Positions 32,573 through 41,819 of a stretch of DNA of 41,819 bases are shown piece after piece. The DNA comes from JAADEM01 sp965371855 (GTDB lineage Bacteria > Bacteroidota > Bacteroidia > Bacteroidales > Marinilabiliaceae): assembly GCA_965371855.1 (NCBI GenBank), contig CBDUZZ010000039.1, positions 1 to 41,819 on the forward strand, read 5' to 3'. Numbering within the stretch: the first letter of the stretch is position 1; every line of letters begins with the position of its first letter. The translations under genes and the position numbers were made by a program. Under the pieces are notes generated by a model. It saw only the letters and a list, made by a program, of their open reading frames with translations. It was not told the origin of the DNA and made no database searches.

Positions 32573-34456
32573 CTATTCATTGTCCACTGCCTCAATCTTC
32601 CACTTATCGGTAAGCCAATTAACAATGCGCCATGAGTACTGGTACTGCTTTTCCGGATATAAACGAGTAACAACATCCCTAACTTTCTGTCCATTCTCTC
32701 CAATATAAACAATAGAATTAAGCGCATGGCATCTGGCTTTATCTTCAGGTATTTCAAGAACCTTTAACAGAGCATTTGTTGCAACCTCTTTCTCACCGAT
32801 ATTATATAGGATTTCAGCTGCTACAACAATCACATCCGGCGATTCATCATCAAGAACCTTTAACAGCTCTTCTTTTGCCGAAACAGCTTTCTCTCCAAGA
32901 ATTAACAAACCTGTTGCACCCCAATATCTTATTGCGCTATCTGTATTCTTAAGATAACCCGTTAGTTTTTGCAATTTTTCTTCATCCCCCTGAGATGCAA
33001 TATCTGCTGCCTCCATTATCTCATTTAAAGGCACTTTCCCCGAGCGCATATAGTCATATGCTGACATTTCACCACGCCTCCTAATCATATCAGCCTCAGG
33101 AATAAATCCGGTATCAAATATTTTGATCATCCAATCTTTATTTACCCTTCTCATACGATCAAGAACCTCTTTGAAAGCAGGGTCGCCTGCAAGGTTATTT
33201 ACTTCCCACGGATCATTTTCAGTATCATATAACTCTTCATAAGGTTTTGTATTCCAAAAAACACTCTGTGTTTCATCACACTCCCCTGCGAGGTAAGCTT
33301 TTTCCCATGATTGCATTGATGGGGCTCTCCATAAATAACTGATATGTTGCCCATAAATACGGTGCGGCATAAAATTTTTAATATACCTGTATTTTTTATC
33401 ACGAACTGCCCGTGACATATCATACCATTCATCCATTCTTCCACGAAACATATATGCGTAATCAGGATCATCTGTCTTCTGCCTGCCGAGGAACGCATTT
33501 CCCTGCATATAATCAGGAATAGGAATACCTGCAATGCTTAGCATTGTTGGAGCCAGGTCAACAAAACTAATTAAACGACTGACCTTATTGTTGGGCTTTT
33601 CTGCAGGAAACAGATACTTGTATTTCTCTGGTATCCTAATCAAAAACGGAACATGTGTTCCTGATTCATATACAAATCTTTTACTTCGACCAAGAACACC
33701 ACCATGATCACCATAATAAAAAACAATAGTATTATCCGCCAGGCCATCATCTTCTAACTTTTGAAGTATCTCCCCAACTTCTGAATCCATTTCAGTCATC
33801 TTGTCATAATACTGAGCCCAGTCATGACGCATCTCTTTGGTGTCGGGATGATATGGTGGAAGTTTCATTTCATCCGGTTTATGAGTAAGCTCATCCGTTG
33901 GTATAGATTTATGTATTGAACTTTCATGTGTAGTCATAAGATTTCTTACATGAAAAAACGGTTGACCCTCTTTCCTGTTTTTGTAATGAGTTTTTTTACC
34001 TGATTCATCCCAGATATCAGCCTGTTTTGGGGTATTATAGTCTTTTTTAGCATTATTCGTACAATAATATCCTAATTCCCTAAGATATCCGGGGAACATC
34101 CTAACTGTTTCAGAGAGCGGATACGTACTTCTCATATGCTGATTACCGTTTGAACAGGCATACACCCCGGTAATTATAGTATTGCGCGCAGGGGCACAAA
34201 CCGGAGCATTGGCGTATGCATGTGTGTACAAAAATCCCTCAGACGCAAGCTTGTCCAGATTTGGGGTAATTGCGAGTTCATCCCCATAGCAACCCAAAAA
34301 CGGGCTGTTATCCTCACTTACTATCCATAGTATATTTGGCAATTTATCAGGTACTTGTTCCCGGCATCCACTAATTAAGAAAGATAAAGAGGAAATAATA
34401 ATTGAAATCATCAAGTAACAGGTATTCATTTTCTTTGCAAATTTTTCTTTTTTCAT
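32573..34456 (-). CDS. Sulfatase, family S1 (sulfamidase-like, probably S1_8), with C-terminal HEAT repeats
   Basis: This 627-residue lipoprotein has a signal to LISGC (Cys31). The sulfatase domain has VSEDNSPFLGCYGDE, the formylglycine motif CAPAR with Cys87 (PVCAPARNTIITG), and FYYGDHGG for metal binding. CAPAR fits the CxPxR rule with Ala where Ser is usual, as in heparan N-sulfatase-like enzymes. From about residue 490 the chain becomes helical with HEAT/armadillo-like units (DSAIRYWGATGLLILGEKA, DVIVVAAEILYNIGEKEVAT), a tail seen in several marine sulfatases and probably used for protein or glycan contact. A second ATG at 34429 is also a plausible start. The gene lies between the GH29 and GH3 genes. 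Confidence 0.92.
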   Translation of the reverse strand: MKKEKFAKKMNTCYLMISIIISSLSFLISGCREQVPDKLPNILWIVSEDNSPFLGCYGDELAITPNLDKLASEGFLYTHAYANAPVCAPARNTIITGVYACSNGNQHMRSTYPLSETVRMFPGYLRELGYYCTNNAKKDYNTPKQADIWDESGKKTHYKNRKEGQPFFHVRNLMTTHESSIHKSIPTDELTHKPDEMKLPPYHPDTKEMRHDWAQYYDKMTEMDSEVGEILQKLEDDGLADNTIVFYYGDHGGVLGRSKRFVYESGTHVPFLIRIPEKYKYLFPAEKPNNKVSRLISFVDLAPTMLSIAGIPIPDYMQGNAFLGRQKTDDPDYAYMFRGRMDEWYDMSRAVRDKKYRYIKNFMPHRIYGQHISYLWRAPSMQSWEKAYLAGECDETQSVFWNTKPYEELYDTENDPWEVNNLAGDPAFKEVLDRMRRVNKDWMIKIFDTGFIPEADMIRRRGEMSAYDYMRSGKVPLNEIMEAADIASQGDEEKLQKLTGYLKNTDSAIRYWGATGLLILGEKAVSAKEELLKVLDDESPDVIVVAAEILYNIGEKEVATNALLKVLEIPEDKARCHALNSIVYIGENGQKVRDVVTRLYPEKQYQYSWRIVNWLTDKWKIEAVDNE

Positions 34457-34525
34457 GACAGATAATGTAATTAGTTTATTTATAATACAAAATTGATTTA
34501 ATGTAATTACTAATTAATAGTAATA

Positions 34526-36928
34526 TTATTCTATTTTAAATTCTCCCTTTAACCGCATATCTTCAGAACTGCTACCAATCAATACTTCAAATATACCAGG
34601 TTCAACTACCCAGTGCATATCCTTGTTGAGCAATTCTAAGTCTGCTGACTTAAGGATGAAATGAACGATTTTTGTTTCGCCCGAATTGAGTGTTATGCGC
34701 TCAAACCCGCGCAACTGTGTTTCATATACAGTTACACTGCTAACTACATCTTTCACGTAAAGCTGAACCACTTCATCACCTTTTATCTTACCGGTATTGG
34801 TAACTTCTAATGAGATCTTAATTTCTCCCTGAGATTGATGTTTTTCAGGAATTAATTTTAGGTTTTTGTATTCAAAAGTTGTGTAACTCAAGCCAAATCC
34901 AAAAGGATAAAGCGCCCCAATAATAGCAGTTTTTCCATAACCATTGGGACCTTTACCGGGTTGTCCTGCATGCGAACCCGGTTTAAACGGAAAGTTCAGC
35001 TCAATTTGCCCAATTGATTTAGGGAAAGTGACCGATAATTTTCCACCAGGGTTATAATCGCCAAACAAGGTTTCGGCTATGGCTGTGCCACCTTCTGCAT
35101 TGGGGAACCATGCTTCCAGAATGGCAGGGATATAACGATTTTCCCAATTTATAGTTAGTGGCTGGCCGTTGATCAGTACCAATACAATAGGTTTCCCTGT
35201 TTCTTTTAAGGCTTGAAGAAGTTGGAATTGGCGTCCGGGTAACCCCAGTCCGGTGCGTGATTTGCTTTCGCCGCAACGCTTTTCGTCTTGACCCAACACG
35301 GCAATCACCACATCCGATTGTTTGGCTTTTGTTACAGCATCTGCAATTAGTTTTTGCTCATCAATAGTCAAAGGTGTAGGTATTATTTCACTTTCGGGCC
35401 AGGTAGCATCGACCACATCACAACCTTTTACAAATTCAACATTGGCAGCGTTACCTACATAGTTTTGAATTCCCTCTAACACGTTAGTTATTATTAGGTT
35501 CTGTGGGCCATACCGACTTTCATAAACAGTTTTATCATCAGCCAAAGGCCCGGTTACCAGAATATTTTTCAAAGACATCAGGTTTAATGGCAGTAAATTG
35601 TTATCATTCTTTAGCAGTACCAATGATTCACGAGCCATTTGCAAAACAAAGTCTTTGGTTTCAGGTGATGCGACAATTGAATTTGCAGCCATGGGGTCTT
35701 TTACATAAGGCGAGTCGAACATGCCTAATTGAAACTTTACACGCAACACATCGGCTACATTCCTATCTAAGGTTTTCATAGACAATTTACCCTCATACAC
35801 CAATTCACGAAGAGGTAGAATATAGTCTTGCGGTGGGGTAAAATGGGTACGAACATTTAAACCAGCTTCGGCAACTTGCCTGACAGCCTCTTTGTAATCA
35901 ATGGCCACATGGTGTTTGGTATGGACAAATTCGACTGCCTCGCTGTCAGAAACCACATACCCGGTAAATCCATATTGTTTGCGAAGCAGTTCAGTAAGAA
36001 AATAATAACTTGCACTTACAGGAATCCCATCCCAATCGTTGTAACTGCACATTATCCCCATTGGATGTGATTCGCTCACAATTTTACGGTAAGGAAACAA
36101 GTACAATTGGTGCATTTCGCGAGGGGCAACGTGAGGATCAGTCCGGCAATTACCATCGCGTCCGCCTTTTGGCACACTATAAACAGCGTAATGTTTCAGT
36201 GTTGAAGCTATACCTTGCGACTGGATGCCTTCAACCATTTGTTGGCCAAGCGAAGCCACGTGAAAAGGATCTTCACCGTAGCACTCCAGCACTCTTCCCC
36301 ATCGCGGGTCACGTGCCAAATCCAGTATAGGTGCGTAAATATTGGTATAACCCAGGGCTTTTGCTTCCCGACCGACAATAATTCCTGCCTGTTTCACCAA
36401 ACTTTTGTTCCAGGTACTACCAATGGCTATAGGTGCAGGCAATGGTGTAGCACGGTCATGGTTCAATCCATGTATTCCTTCGTTGCTGAAATCGACCGGG
36501 ATTCCTAAACGGGTTTCTTCAACAAACCAGCGTTGTATCGTATTGATGGCTTCAGCATGTTTATTAAAAGGATATGAATATTGCGTTTTCCTGAGGCCAT
36601 TCAGTTGTTCATCAATATTGGCTATGCCGTCTTTCCAGATTTCATTTCTCCAGCCGGGCATTGGGAGCTCATCTCTTAATACCCTTTTATAACCATACAG
36701 TGTAGCACACTGGCAGGTCTTTTCTTCAACTGTCATTTGACCCAACAAATCAGCAATGCGTTTTTCAACAATTTGACCAGGATCCTCATAAATATCTTTT
36801 ATCCCGTTTTTATTAAAATCAATCCATCCCTGATGATACATTGTTTTCTTTTGAGCAAATAGCACGGATACAGAAAACAGAGTGAACAATAAAATCAGGA
36901 ATTTGTATTTTAGGATATTTAACATCAT
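34526..36928 (-). CDS. GH3 glycoside hydrolase (beta-glucosidase/beta-xylosidase-like)
   Basis: This 800-residue enzyme has a signal peptide (cleavage near VLFAQ, residue 26). The GH3 N-terminal barrel has RDPRWGR (206-212), STLKHYAVY with Lys245/His246, and VVSDSEAV with Asp328 as nucleophile. The GH3 C-terminal sandwich begins near residue 420 (ESLVLLKNDNNLLPL). A fibronectin III-like domain lies at about 690-800, ending KGEFKIE. It would remove terminal beta-linked sugars (glucose or xylose) from oligosaccharides in the periplasm. Its ATG overlaps the end of the restored sulfatase frame by 4 bp (ATGA), so these genes were translationally coupled. Confidence 0.9.
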   Translation of the reverse strand: MMLNILKYKFLILLFTLFSVSVLFAQKKTMYHQGWIDFNKNGIKDIYEDPGQIVEKRIADLLGQMTVEEKTCQCATLYGYKRVLRDELPMPGWRNEIWKDGIANIDEQLNGLRKTQYSYPFNKHAEAINTIQRWFVEETRLGIPVDFSNEGIHGLNHDRATPLPAPIAIGSTWNKSLVKQAGIIVGREAKALGYTNIYAPILDLARDPRWGRVLECYGEDPFHVASLGQQMVEGIQSQGIASTLKHYAVYSVPKGGRDGNCRTDPHVAPREMHQLYLFPYRKIVSESHPMGIMCSYNDWDGIPVSASYYFLTELLRKQYGFTGYVVSDSEAVEFVHTKHHVAIDYKEAVRQVAEAGLNVRTHFTPPQDYILPLRELVYEGKLSMKTLDRNVADVLRVKFQLGMFDSPYVKDPMAANSIVASPETKDFVLQMARESLVLLKNDNNLLPLNLMSLKNILVTGPLADDKTVYESRYGPQNLIITNVLEGIQNYVGNAANVEFVKGCDVVDATWPESEIIPTPLTIDEQKLIADAVTKAKQSDVVIAVLGQDEKRCGESKSRTGLGLPGRQFQLLQALKETGKPIVLVLINGQPLTINWENRYIPAILEAWFPNAEGGTAIAETLFGDYNPGGKLSVTFPKSIGQIELNFPFKPGSHAGQPGKGPNGYGKTAIIGALYPFGFGLSYTTFEYKNLKLIPEKHQSQGEIKISLEVTNTGKIKGDEVVQLYVKDVVSSVTVYETQLRGFERITLNSGETKIVHFILKSADLELLNKDMHWVVEPGIFEVLIGSSSEDMRLKGEFKIE

Positions 36929-38446
36929 TTTATCATTATTTTCCCGGTTTGTATTCTATTAATAATTTTTGGTTCGGGTAATAAATGTGTAAAAGTAGCT
37001 CCGCGCTTTTTGAAGAGTTCAATAGTTTCATTTCTGTATTTATTTAATATATCGTGATAATTGTTATCTACGGCAAGATTAGTTAACTCTTCAGGATCAT
37101 TTTGCATATCATACAACTCTTCAATGTAATCATGATAAATATAGCGGATATATTTATACTGCCCTTTTCTCATCATCATCCATGCCCTAATTCCTGTTTT
37201 ATGCACAATAAATTTATCCCAGTTCCCGGTTTCATAAGCATTATTCAACTCCTGAGTTAAGGATATATTACCATACAATGAACCGGTATATAGTTGAATC
37301 ATTGGAGTGTTATCCCACTTTTTACTTCTTGGATTCTTTAATAAATGAGATAAGTCATTTCCATCTAACTTGTTTTTAGGTGTAACATTACATAAACTAT
37401 GGATTGTTCTTATTATATCCACTCCGTTTACAGGACAATTACATACTTCACCTTTAGGAAAAATTTCAGGTTGATACACGATTAATGGAGTTAAAAGATT
37501 TGCATCATAAGGTGCTATTTTCAACCGGAAACCATGTTGCCCCCAAGCATATCCGTTATCAGAAGTGAATATGATTACAGTATTTGCCAATTGCCCGGTT
37601 TCTTCCAACGCAACGTCTTATACGTCCAACTCCTTCATCAATAGATTTAACGGCTTGATTATATTGTTTCACCCAAGAATCAAGTGAGCGTTTTTTACGA
37701 ATAGGTTTACCTAAACTGTCTTTCTCCCACATGGTAAGATTGCGCATATAATCAGGCTTATCAGGACGTGGACCAAAAACATCGCTTGGTATATCAACTT
37801 CAGGTTCTTCCAAATACATTTTCAAATGCCTGTCAGCTGGCGTATAAGGACTATGAACACCACCATAACATAACCAGAAGAACCAAGGTTTATCTGGTTG
37901 TTTTGCCCGCTCACGAATAAATTCTATTGTGTAATCTGTATATCTATCTGTGCTGTACCCATTTAAATCAACCAAAGAATCTCCATTTATCCTTAATTGC
38001 TGCCCCCAGTAATAATTATTATTTTCAGGCAGATGGTGCTCCCAAACTGCCGACCAGTCCCATGTCTTATCATGCCTGGGAAGAGACCAATGCCATTTAC
38101 CAATCATGCCGGTATAATATCCTTGATTTCGAAACTCCTCCGGCCAGTATGCCGTTTTTTTAGTAAAATTATACTGTAACTGACCTGTTAATGCGTTTCC
38201 TCTTGAAGGCACACATTTTGCTCCAGTATAACAATAATTAAACCGGACTCCCTGGCTCGCAAGCATATCAATATTAGGAGTTTGAACCCATTCATGAGAT
38301 GTATTGTAAGAATGTAAGGTTCGAATAGACTGGTCGTCAGTAAAAATGTAAATGATGTTGGGTTGCCGTTTTACCTTTTTTTCTCCGGAACAACTAAACA
38401 ACAGAATTGCGCATGTCAAAATAAGCATAACTTTGATGTATCTCAT
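36925..38446 (-). pseudogene. Lipoprotein sulfatase, family S1, broken by a single-base frameshift
   Basis: The start is ATG 38446 (MRYIKVMLILTCAILLFSC, lipoprotein Cys19). The first part has FTDDQ, the formylglycine motif CVPSR with Cys78, and GKWHW, and runs to about 37610. There the frame is lost: one extra T after AGACGT turns RRALEETGQLAN into RRCVGRN. The second part (36925-37608) continues with NTVIIFTSDNGYAWGQHG, the late active site, and a normal C-terminus overlapping the GH3 start by 4 bp. With the extra base removed the gene is 506 codons plus a stop, a usual sulfatase length. The event may be a sequencing error, because neither half shows other decay. Confidence 0.85.
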
Positions 38447-38453
38447 AATACTA

Positions 38454-39932
38454 TTATTTTGATTCCCGGATTTTTTGTTCTGTAAAATATTTATTGTAAT
38501 TATACTTTGAAGTCTCTGCCCACGGTTCATTAACCGTTGGTAAGTATTGTTTTAATCTTGCCTTTTCTTCGGCGTAATCATCCTTATTTGCCAGATTATG
38601 CCATTCGTTAGTATCGCTTCTATGGTCATACAACTCATCCGATCCATCTTCGTAATGAATATACCGGAAGTTCTCATCGCAAATGGCATGATTATTCCTG
38701 CCATAGGTGGTAAGCGCAATGTGTTGCCAATCAGTTTCAGGATTTTTAAGCAGTGCTTTTAAACTGTGCCCCTCATTTTGTGTATTTGGCGGCAAGCCGC
38801 ATAAATCCAGTAGGGTGGGGTAAATGTCAATCATACCTACAGCTTTATTACAAACCTGCCCTTTTTTAAAACCTTTAACTGAAATAATTAATGGCGCCCT
38901 TGTAGCTTCTTCCCAGAGCGAATGTTTCCCAAACCGATTTTTTTCTCCAATATGGTATCCATGGTCAGACCAAAGGACAATAATCGTATTATCGGAATAG
39001 CCACTTTTTTCCAGTGCCTGAAGTAATTCCCCAACGTAATTATCAACGAACGAAATACATGCCAGATATGCCTGTACAATATTTTTCCATTCATCTGTTT
39101 TTATTGCCCATTCAGTTGTTGGCATCATAGGCAAATCGGCAATCTGTTTTCCTATTTCAGGAACATCATTCAGGTCGTTAGGCAAATACGGAGGCATCTC
39201 CAATTCATCAGCCGGGTGCAGGTCGAACCATTTTTGAGGTACGTGCCACGGTACATGCGGGCGTAAAAAACCTACGCCGAGGAAGAAAGGTTTTTCATGC
39301 TCCTCTGCAAGCCGTGCTATTGCCCATTGCACCGATTGATAATCGGGCATTTCTTCATCTAGCTCGGGGAATGCACCCCAGTCTGTACTGGTACCGCCAT
39401 AATCCTTACCTCTTTTACCTTCCCATTTCATACGTTTCTCAGGATAGGGGCCAAAGCCAGGTACACGCCCGCCGGACTGATCAAATACGCCTTCCGGTGC
39501 ATGGCCATGAAATAGTTTACCTATTCCCATCGTTTTATAACCATTTTGCTTAAAATATTCAGGAAGGAATGTACATGCCTGAGTTGCAGCATTAGACTTA
39601 CGAATATCAGAATCGTGTATTTGCCCGTAAATACCCGTTGTTGAAGGCAGTAATCCCGTCATTAAGCTGGCACGGGACGGCCCGCAAATTGGAGCCTGGC
39701 AATGTGCATTCGTAAAAAGAATGCCGGCAGCAGCCAGTTTGTCAATGTTTGGTGTTATTGTATTGGGATGACCATGCATACAACCAATCCAGTCGTTTAA
39801 ATCATCAATAGCTATAAACAGGACATTCGGCTGTTTTACAGTCTCTTTCGGTGTAGTGCGAGTACATGATGATAAACATAGTGCAATTACCACACATCCA
39901 CTGATACAATTTTTTAAAATTCTTTTGCTCAT
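38454..39932 (-). CDS. Lipoprotein sulfatase, family S1 (iduronate-2-sulfatase-like, probably S1_7)
   Basis: This 492-residue protein has a lipoprotein signal to CLSSC (Cys23), AIDDLNDW for metal binding, the formylglycine motif CGPSR with Cys83 (QAPICGPSRASLMTG), and LWSDHGYHIGEKNRFGKHSLWEE later in the active site. Its stop is 8 bp before the start of the frameshifted sulfatase, so they are co-transcribed. It is the closest relative in the window of 19075-20532, but is itself lipid-anchored. It should act on a sulfated sugar outside the inner membrane. 39933-40092 upstream holds no gene and may carry the operon promoter. Confidence 0.92.
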   Translation of the reverse strand: MSKRILKNCISGCVVIALCLSSCTRTTPKETVKQPNVLFIAIDDLNDWIGCMHGHPNTITPNIDKLAAAGILFTNAHCQAPICGPSRASLMTGLLPSTTGIYGQIHDSDIRKSNAATQACTFLPEYFKQNGYKTMGIGKLFHGHAPEGVFDQSGGRVPGFGPYPEKRMKWEGKRGKDYGGTSTDWGAFPELDEEMPDYQSVQWAIARLAEEHEKPFFLGVGFLRPHVPWHVPQKWFDLHPADELEMPPYLPNDLNDVPEIGKQIADLPMMPTTEWAIKTDEWKNIVQAYLACISFVDNYVGELLQALEKSGYSDNTIIVLWSDHGYHIGEKNRFGKHSLWEEATRAPLIISVKGFKKGQVCNKAVGMIDIYPTLLDLCGLPPNTQNEGHSLKALLKNPETDWQHIALTTYGRNNHAICDENFRYIHYEDGSDELYDHRSDTNEWHNLANKDDYAEEKARLKQYLPTVNEPWAETSKYNYNKYFTEQKIRESK

Positions 39933-40092
39933 CGGTTACAATTATTTTTAAATTATTCGCTTTAGTTTTTAATCTAAATAGTTCAACGAAATTAGAAATA
40001 TCTATTTTAAAAATTTACATATCTATTTTTTTGCAAAGCCTAAATTACATTACAATAAAGGCGGATATCGGTTGGAATATCAAATCCTCTCA

Positions 40093-41598
40093 TTATTCTT
40101 GAGGAGTTAATTGATTATATGATAAGGTATATTCCTCCAAAATATTCCCAAGCTCATCTATTAACCTGAACATGACTAAAGGTTTATCTACATTAGTATT
40201 AAAAGTAAATTCGCCATAAGCAATTGTGTTTTTCGCAGGATAACCAAACAGTTGATTAGTACTGTCTTTTGCATAGGCAATAGGTCCCCGTACTCCACCA
40301 AGTGAACCTACCTCAAATTCATAAAATTTAAACCCTGATGGTCTTGGAATCGTAAATCCACGAGCTCCGTGCCGATCACCACTAACCAATATAACACCAG
40401 AGATATTTTCTGCTTCGATAAGATTAAAAAGTTCTTCACGTGCTTCTATATCCCAGGTGCCCCACGAATCCTTACCATTACTTATATAATCGCTCCACAT
40501 TGTACCGCTACTAACTATTTTAAACGGAGCTTCAGAATTTTTTAATGTCTCCTTTAACCAGGTAAGTTGTTCAATTCCCAGATATGAACCGTACTGGCCT
40601 CTCCGTTCATTTTCGCGGCATGAACGTGTATCCAGCATTATCACTTCAACTGATCCAATACGGGTGTTAAAATAGATACCTTTTTTTTCGTTTTCCGGAT
40701 TATTCCAATTCTGATGCCATACTGCCCGGATTGCCTCGCGGTCTGTTGAAGAGAATCCTTCAGGGATGCCACTAAGGTCGTTATTAAAATAATCATGATC
40801 GTCCCATGTGGCATATACAGGGATATTCGCAACGAGCCGACGCCATGGCTCTGACACATCGCGAAGGAGATAATCTGATCTATGCATATTAATCTGGTTT
40901 TCCCTATCATCAACTGCAATATCGCCCAAAAGCATTATAGCTTGTGGTTTACTTTTAAGAATCTCATTAATAAGATTCGGATTATGCAGACCTATTTTAT
41001 GAAAGTCTGCTCCAAAGACTAATCTGAATATACTTTTTTCGTTTAATGCCGGTGCTGTTGTAAATCCGCCTTCTGCAATCTTTCTTTTTTTTGCATACAT
41101 AGCATATTTGTAGTCAGTATCTGAAGACAATCCATCCAAAATTATTCTTTGTTCCACTCCAGGCTTAATAGAATCCTTTATAAACAGTTTTTCATCTTTG
41201 CCATCTAATTTTGTTACCTTAACGATTAAGGGTTCTGTGGTAGATGGTCGTACCCAAATGGTAACACTATTTTCGCTCAAATTACCAAGCATGGGACTGC
41301 CCATTAATGGCAGATCGTGTTTTCGGGCAGCCTCTATTATTTCAGTATTAGTAAAATCAGCATCTGAAGTTTTAGAAAAAATAGAGCGTACATCAAGGTA
41401 AAACTGCCTGTTGTTTTCAGGTAAAAGATCATAACTATCCAATAATTTGGTATCTATATCCAAATTACCAATATGCGATTCAGGAAGTGTAACCTTATGA
41501 CGAAGTGTAATTGTATCGTTTCCTGAGCTATAGCAATTATTGAAACTTGAAATCACAAGAAAAATACAAAATTGAAAAAAAACAATATACTTTTTCAT
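40093..41598 (-). CDS. PhoD-like metallophosphatase
   Basis: This 501-residue exported enzyme has a signal peptide (about 1-25). A beta-sandwich PhoD N-domain lies at about 98-190 (LMGSPMLGNLSENSVTIWVR). The metallophosphatase core has the motifs ADFH (197-200), LLGD (223-226), WDDHDY (265-270) and SGDRHGARG (406-414). It is a distant paralogue of 20737-22371 and lacks the long helical N-terminus of that protein. The two sit at opposite ends of the sulfatase/glycosidase block on the same strand, so a task in the same pathway, such as removing phosphate or another ester from the glycan, is more likely than general phosphate supply. That role is inference. Confidence 0.85.
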   Translation of the reverse strand: MKKYIVFFQFCIFLVISSFNNCYSSGNDTITLRHKVTLPESHIGNLDIDTKLLDSYDLLPENNRQFYLDVRSIFSKTSDADFTNTEIIEAARKHDLPLMGSPMLGNLSENSVTIWVRPSTTEPLIVKVTKLDGKDEKLFIKDSIKPGVEQRIILDGLSSDTDYKYAMYAKKRKIAEGGFTTAPALNEKSIFRLVFGADFHKIGLHNPNLINEILKSKPQAIMLLGDIAVDDRENQINMHRSDYLLRDVSEPWRRLVANIPVYATWDDHDYFNNDLSGIPEGFSSTDREAIRAVWHQNWNNPENEKKGIYFNTRIGSVEVIMLDTRSCRENERRGQYGSYLGIEQLTWLKETLKNSEAPFKIVSSGTMWSDYISNGKDSWGTWDIEAREELFNLIEAENISGVILVSGDRHGARGFTIPRPSGFKFYEFEVGSLGGVRGPIAYAKDSTNQLFGYPAKNTIAYGEFTFNTNVDKPLVMFRLIDELGNILEEYTLSYNQLTPQE

Positions 41599-41636
41599 TA
41601 TTTGATTTTAAAGTTTAATTTACAATAACAACGAGA

Positions 41637-41789
41637 CTATTCTTTTATAATCTTCCCTGTTTGGATTCTATTATTCATTACTATTTTATAAATATATATT
41701 CCGGCAGGCAATCCGGTTCCGTCAAAGTTCACACTATGAACTCCTGAATTAAGATTGTTATTTAATAACTCAAGTTTCGCAAGTAACAA
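41637..41789 (-). pseudogene. T9SS type A sorting-domain tail, cut by an in-frame stop
   Basis: The minus strand reads NSGVHSVNFDGTGLPAGIYI and ends NNRIQTGKIIKE before the TAG at 41637. This is the C-terminal signal of type IX secretion cargo (G.YIYK...G..IIK). An in-frame TAA at 41790-41792 closes the frame only 51 codons from the end, and the upstream gene body is outside the window. Either the gene is broken here or a frameshift exists just at the edge. Function of the missing part unknown. Confidence 0.6.
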
Positions 41790-41819
41790 TTACCTGAAAA
41801 CCAACAAATAAATTTCAAA

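Noticed and set aside
19075..41598. SusC/SusD transporter pair within the sulfatase block
   Set aside because: No receptor with the SusC/D arrangement occurs there; the only TonB receptors are in the separate FecI/FecR locus and pair with DUF4249 proteins.
1..41819. CRISPR array, tRNA or rRNA genes
   Set aside because: No regularly spaced repeats and no tRNA or rRNA signatures were seen on reading through; a covariance search was not possible.

Overview
The window looks like a chromosomal segment of a marine-type Bacteroidota, probably in or near the Marinilabiliales/Bacteroidales. The signs are ECF sigma/FecR (DUF4974) regulation, STN-type TonB-dependent receptors paired with DUF4249 lipoproteins, a membrane LytTR regulator, a type IX secretion sorting tail, many lipoprotein sulfatases and overall AT-rich DNA. 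No rRNA, tRNA or CRISPR array was seen. Nearly every gene after position 1500 is on the minus strand.

Layout. (1) 1-1469: the end of an integrated mobile element, with the 3' part of a primase/helicase-type ATPase and an excisionase-like HTH protein. (2) 1589-3447: a gene graveyard holding a frameshifted PAS-LuxR regulator, the tail of a GH95 fucosidase, an alpha/alpha-barrel tail and a decayed second copy of the ECF sigma gene. (3) 3445-7568: a redox/stress-like cluster (membrane-SCP2-flavodoxin protein, SDR, DUF2141 protein, LytTR regulator) that contains a duplicated DUF2141 gene tail. (4) 7652-17036: a FecI/FecR-controlled import locus with two tandem TonB receptor + DUF4249 pairs. A lipoprotein gene is inserted head-on between sigma and anti-sigma. 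(5) 17053-18835: an attC-like hairpin and three small outer-membrane proteins, one frameshifted. (6) 19075-41598: a large polysaccharide-degradation block with five S1 sulfatases (one frameshifted), two PhoD-like metallophosphatases, a sialate O-acetylesterase family enzyme, a DUF1961-like protein, a GH29 alpha-L-fucosidase and a GH3 glycosidase. It is interrupted by a decayed IS, a group II intron remnant and a three-gene insert flanked by 120-bp copies of the GH29 3' end. (7) 41637-41789: the tail of a T9SS-secreted protein.

How the genes may work together (inference). The catabolic block would strip sulfate, acyl and perhaps phosphate groups and release fucose and a beta-linked sugar from a sulfated, fucose-containing glycan. 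Most of its enzymes have lipoprotein or Sec signals, placing them at the envelope. No SusC/SusD pair is present, so transport must be encoded elsewhere. In the import locus, both the FecR-TonB operon and the divergent lipoprotein gene carry the same bipartite motif, GAATAGGGGT-N15-CGACATAT. This is the most informative regulatory signal in the window and is proposed as the promoter of the local ECF sigma factor. The window also records much recombination: at least four sets of partial gene duplications lie at the edges of gene blocks.
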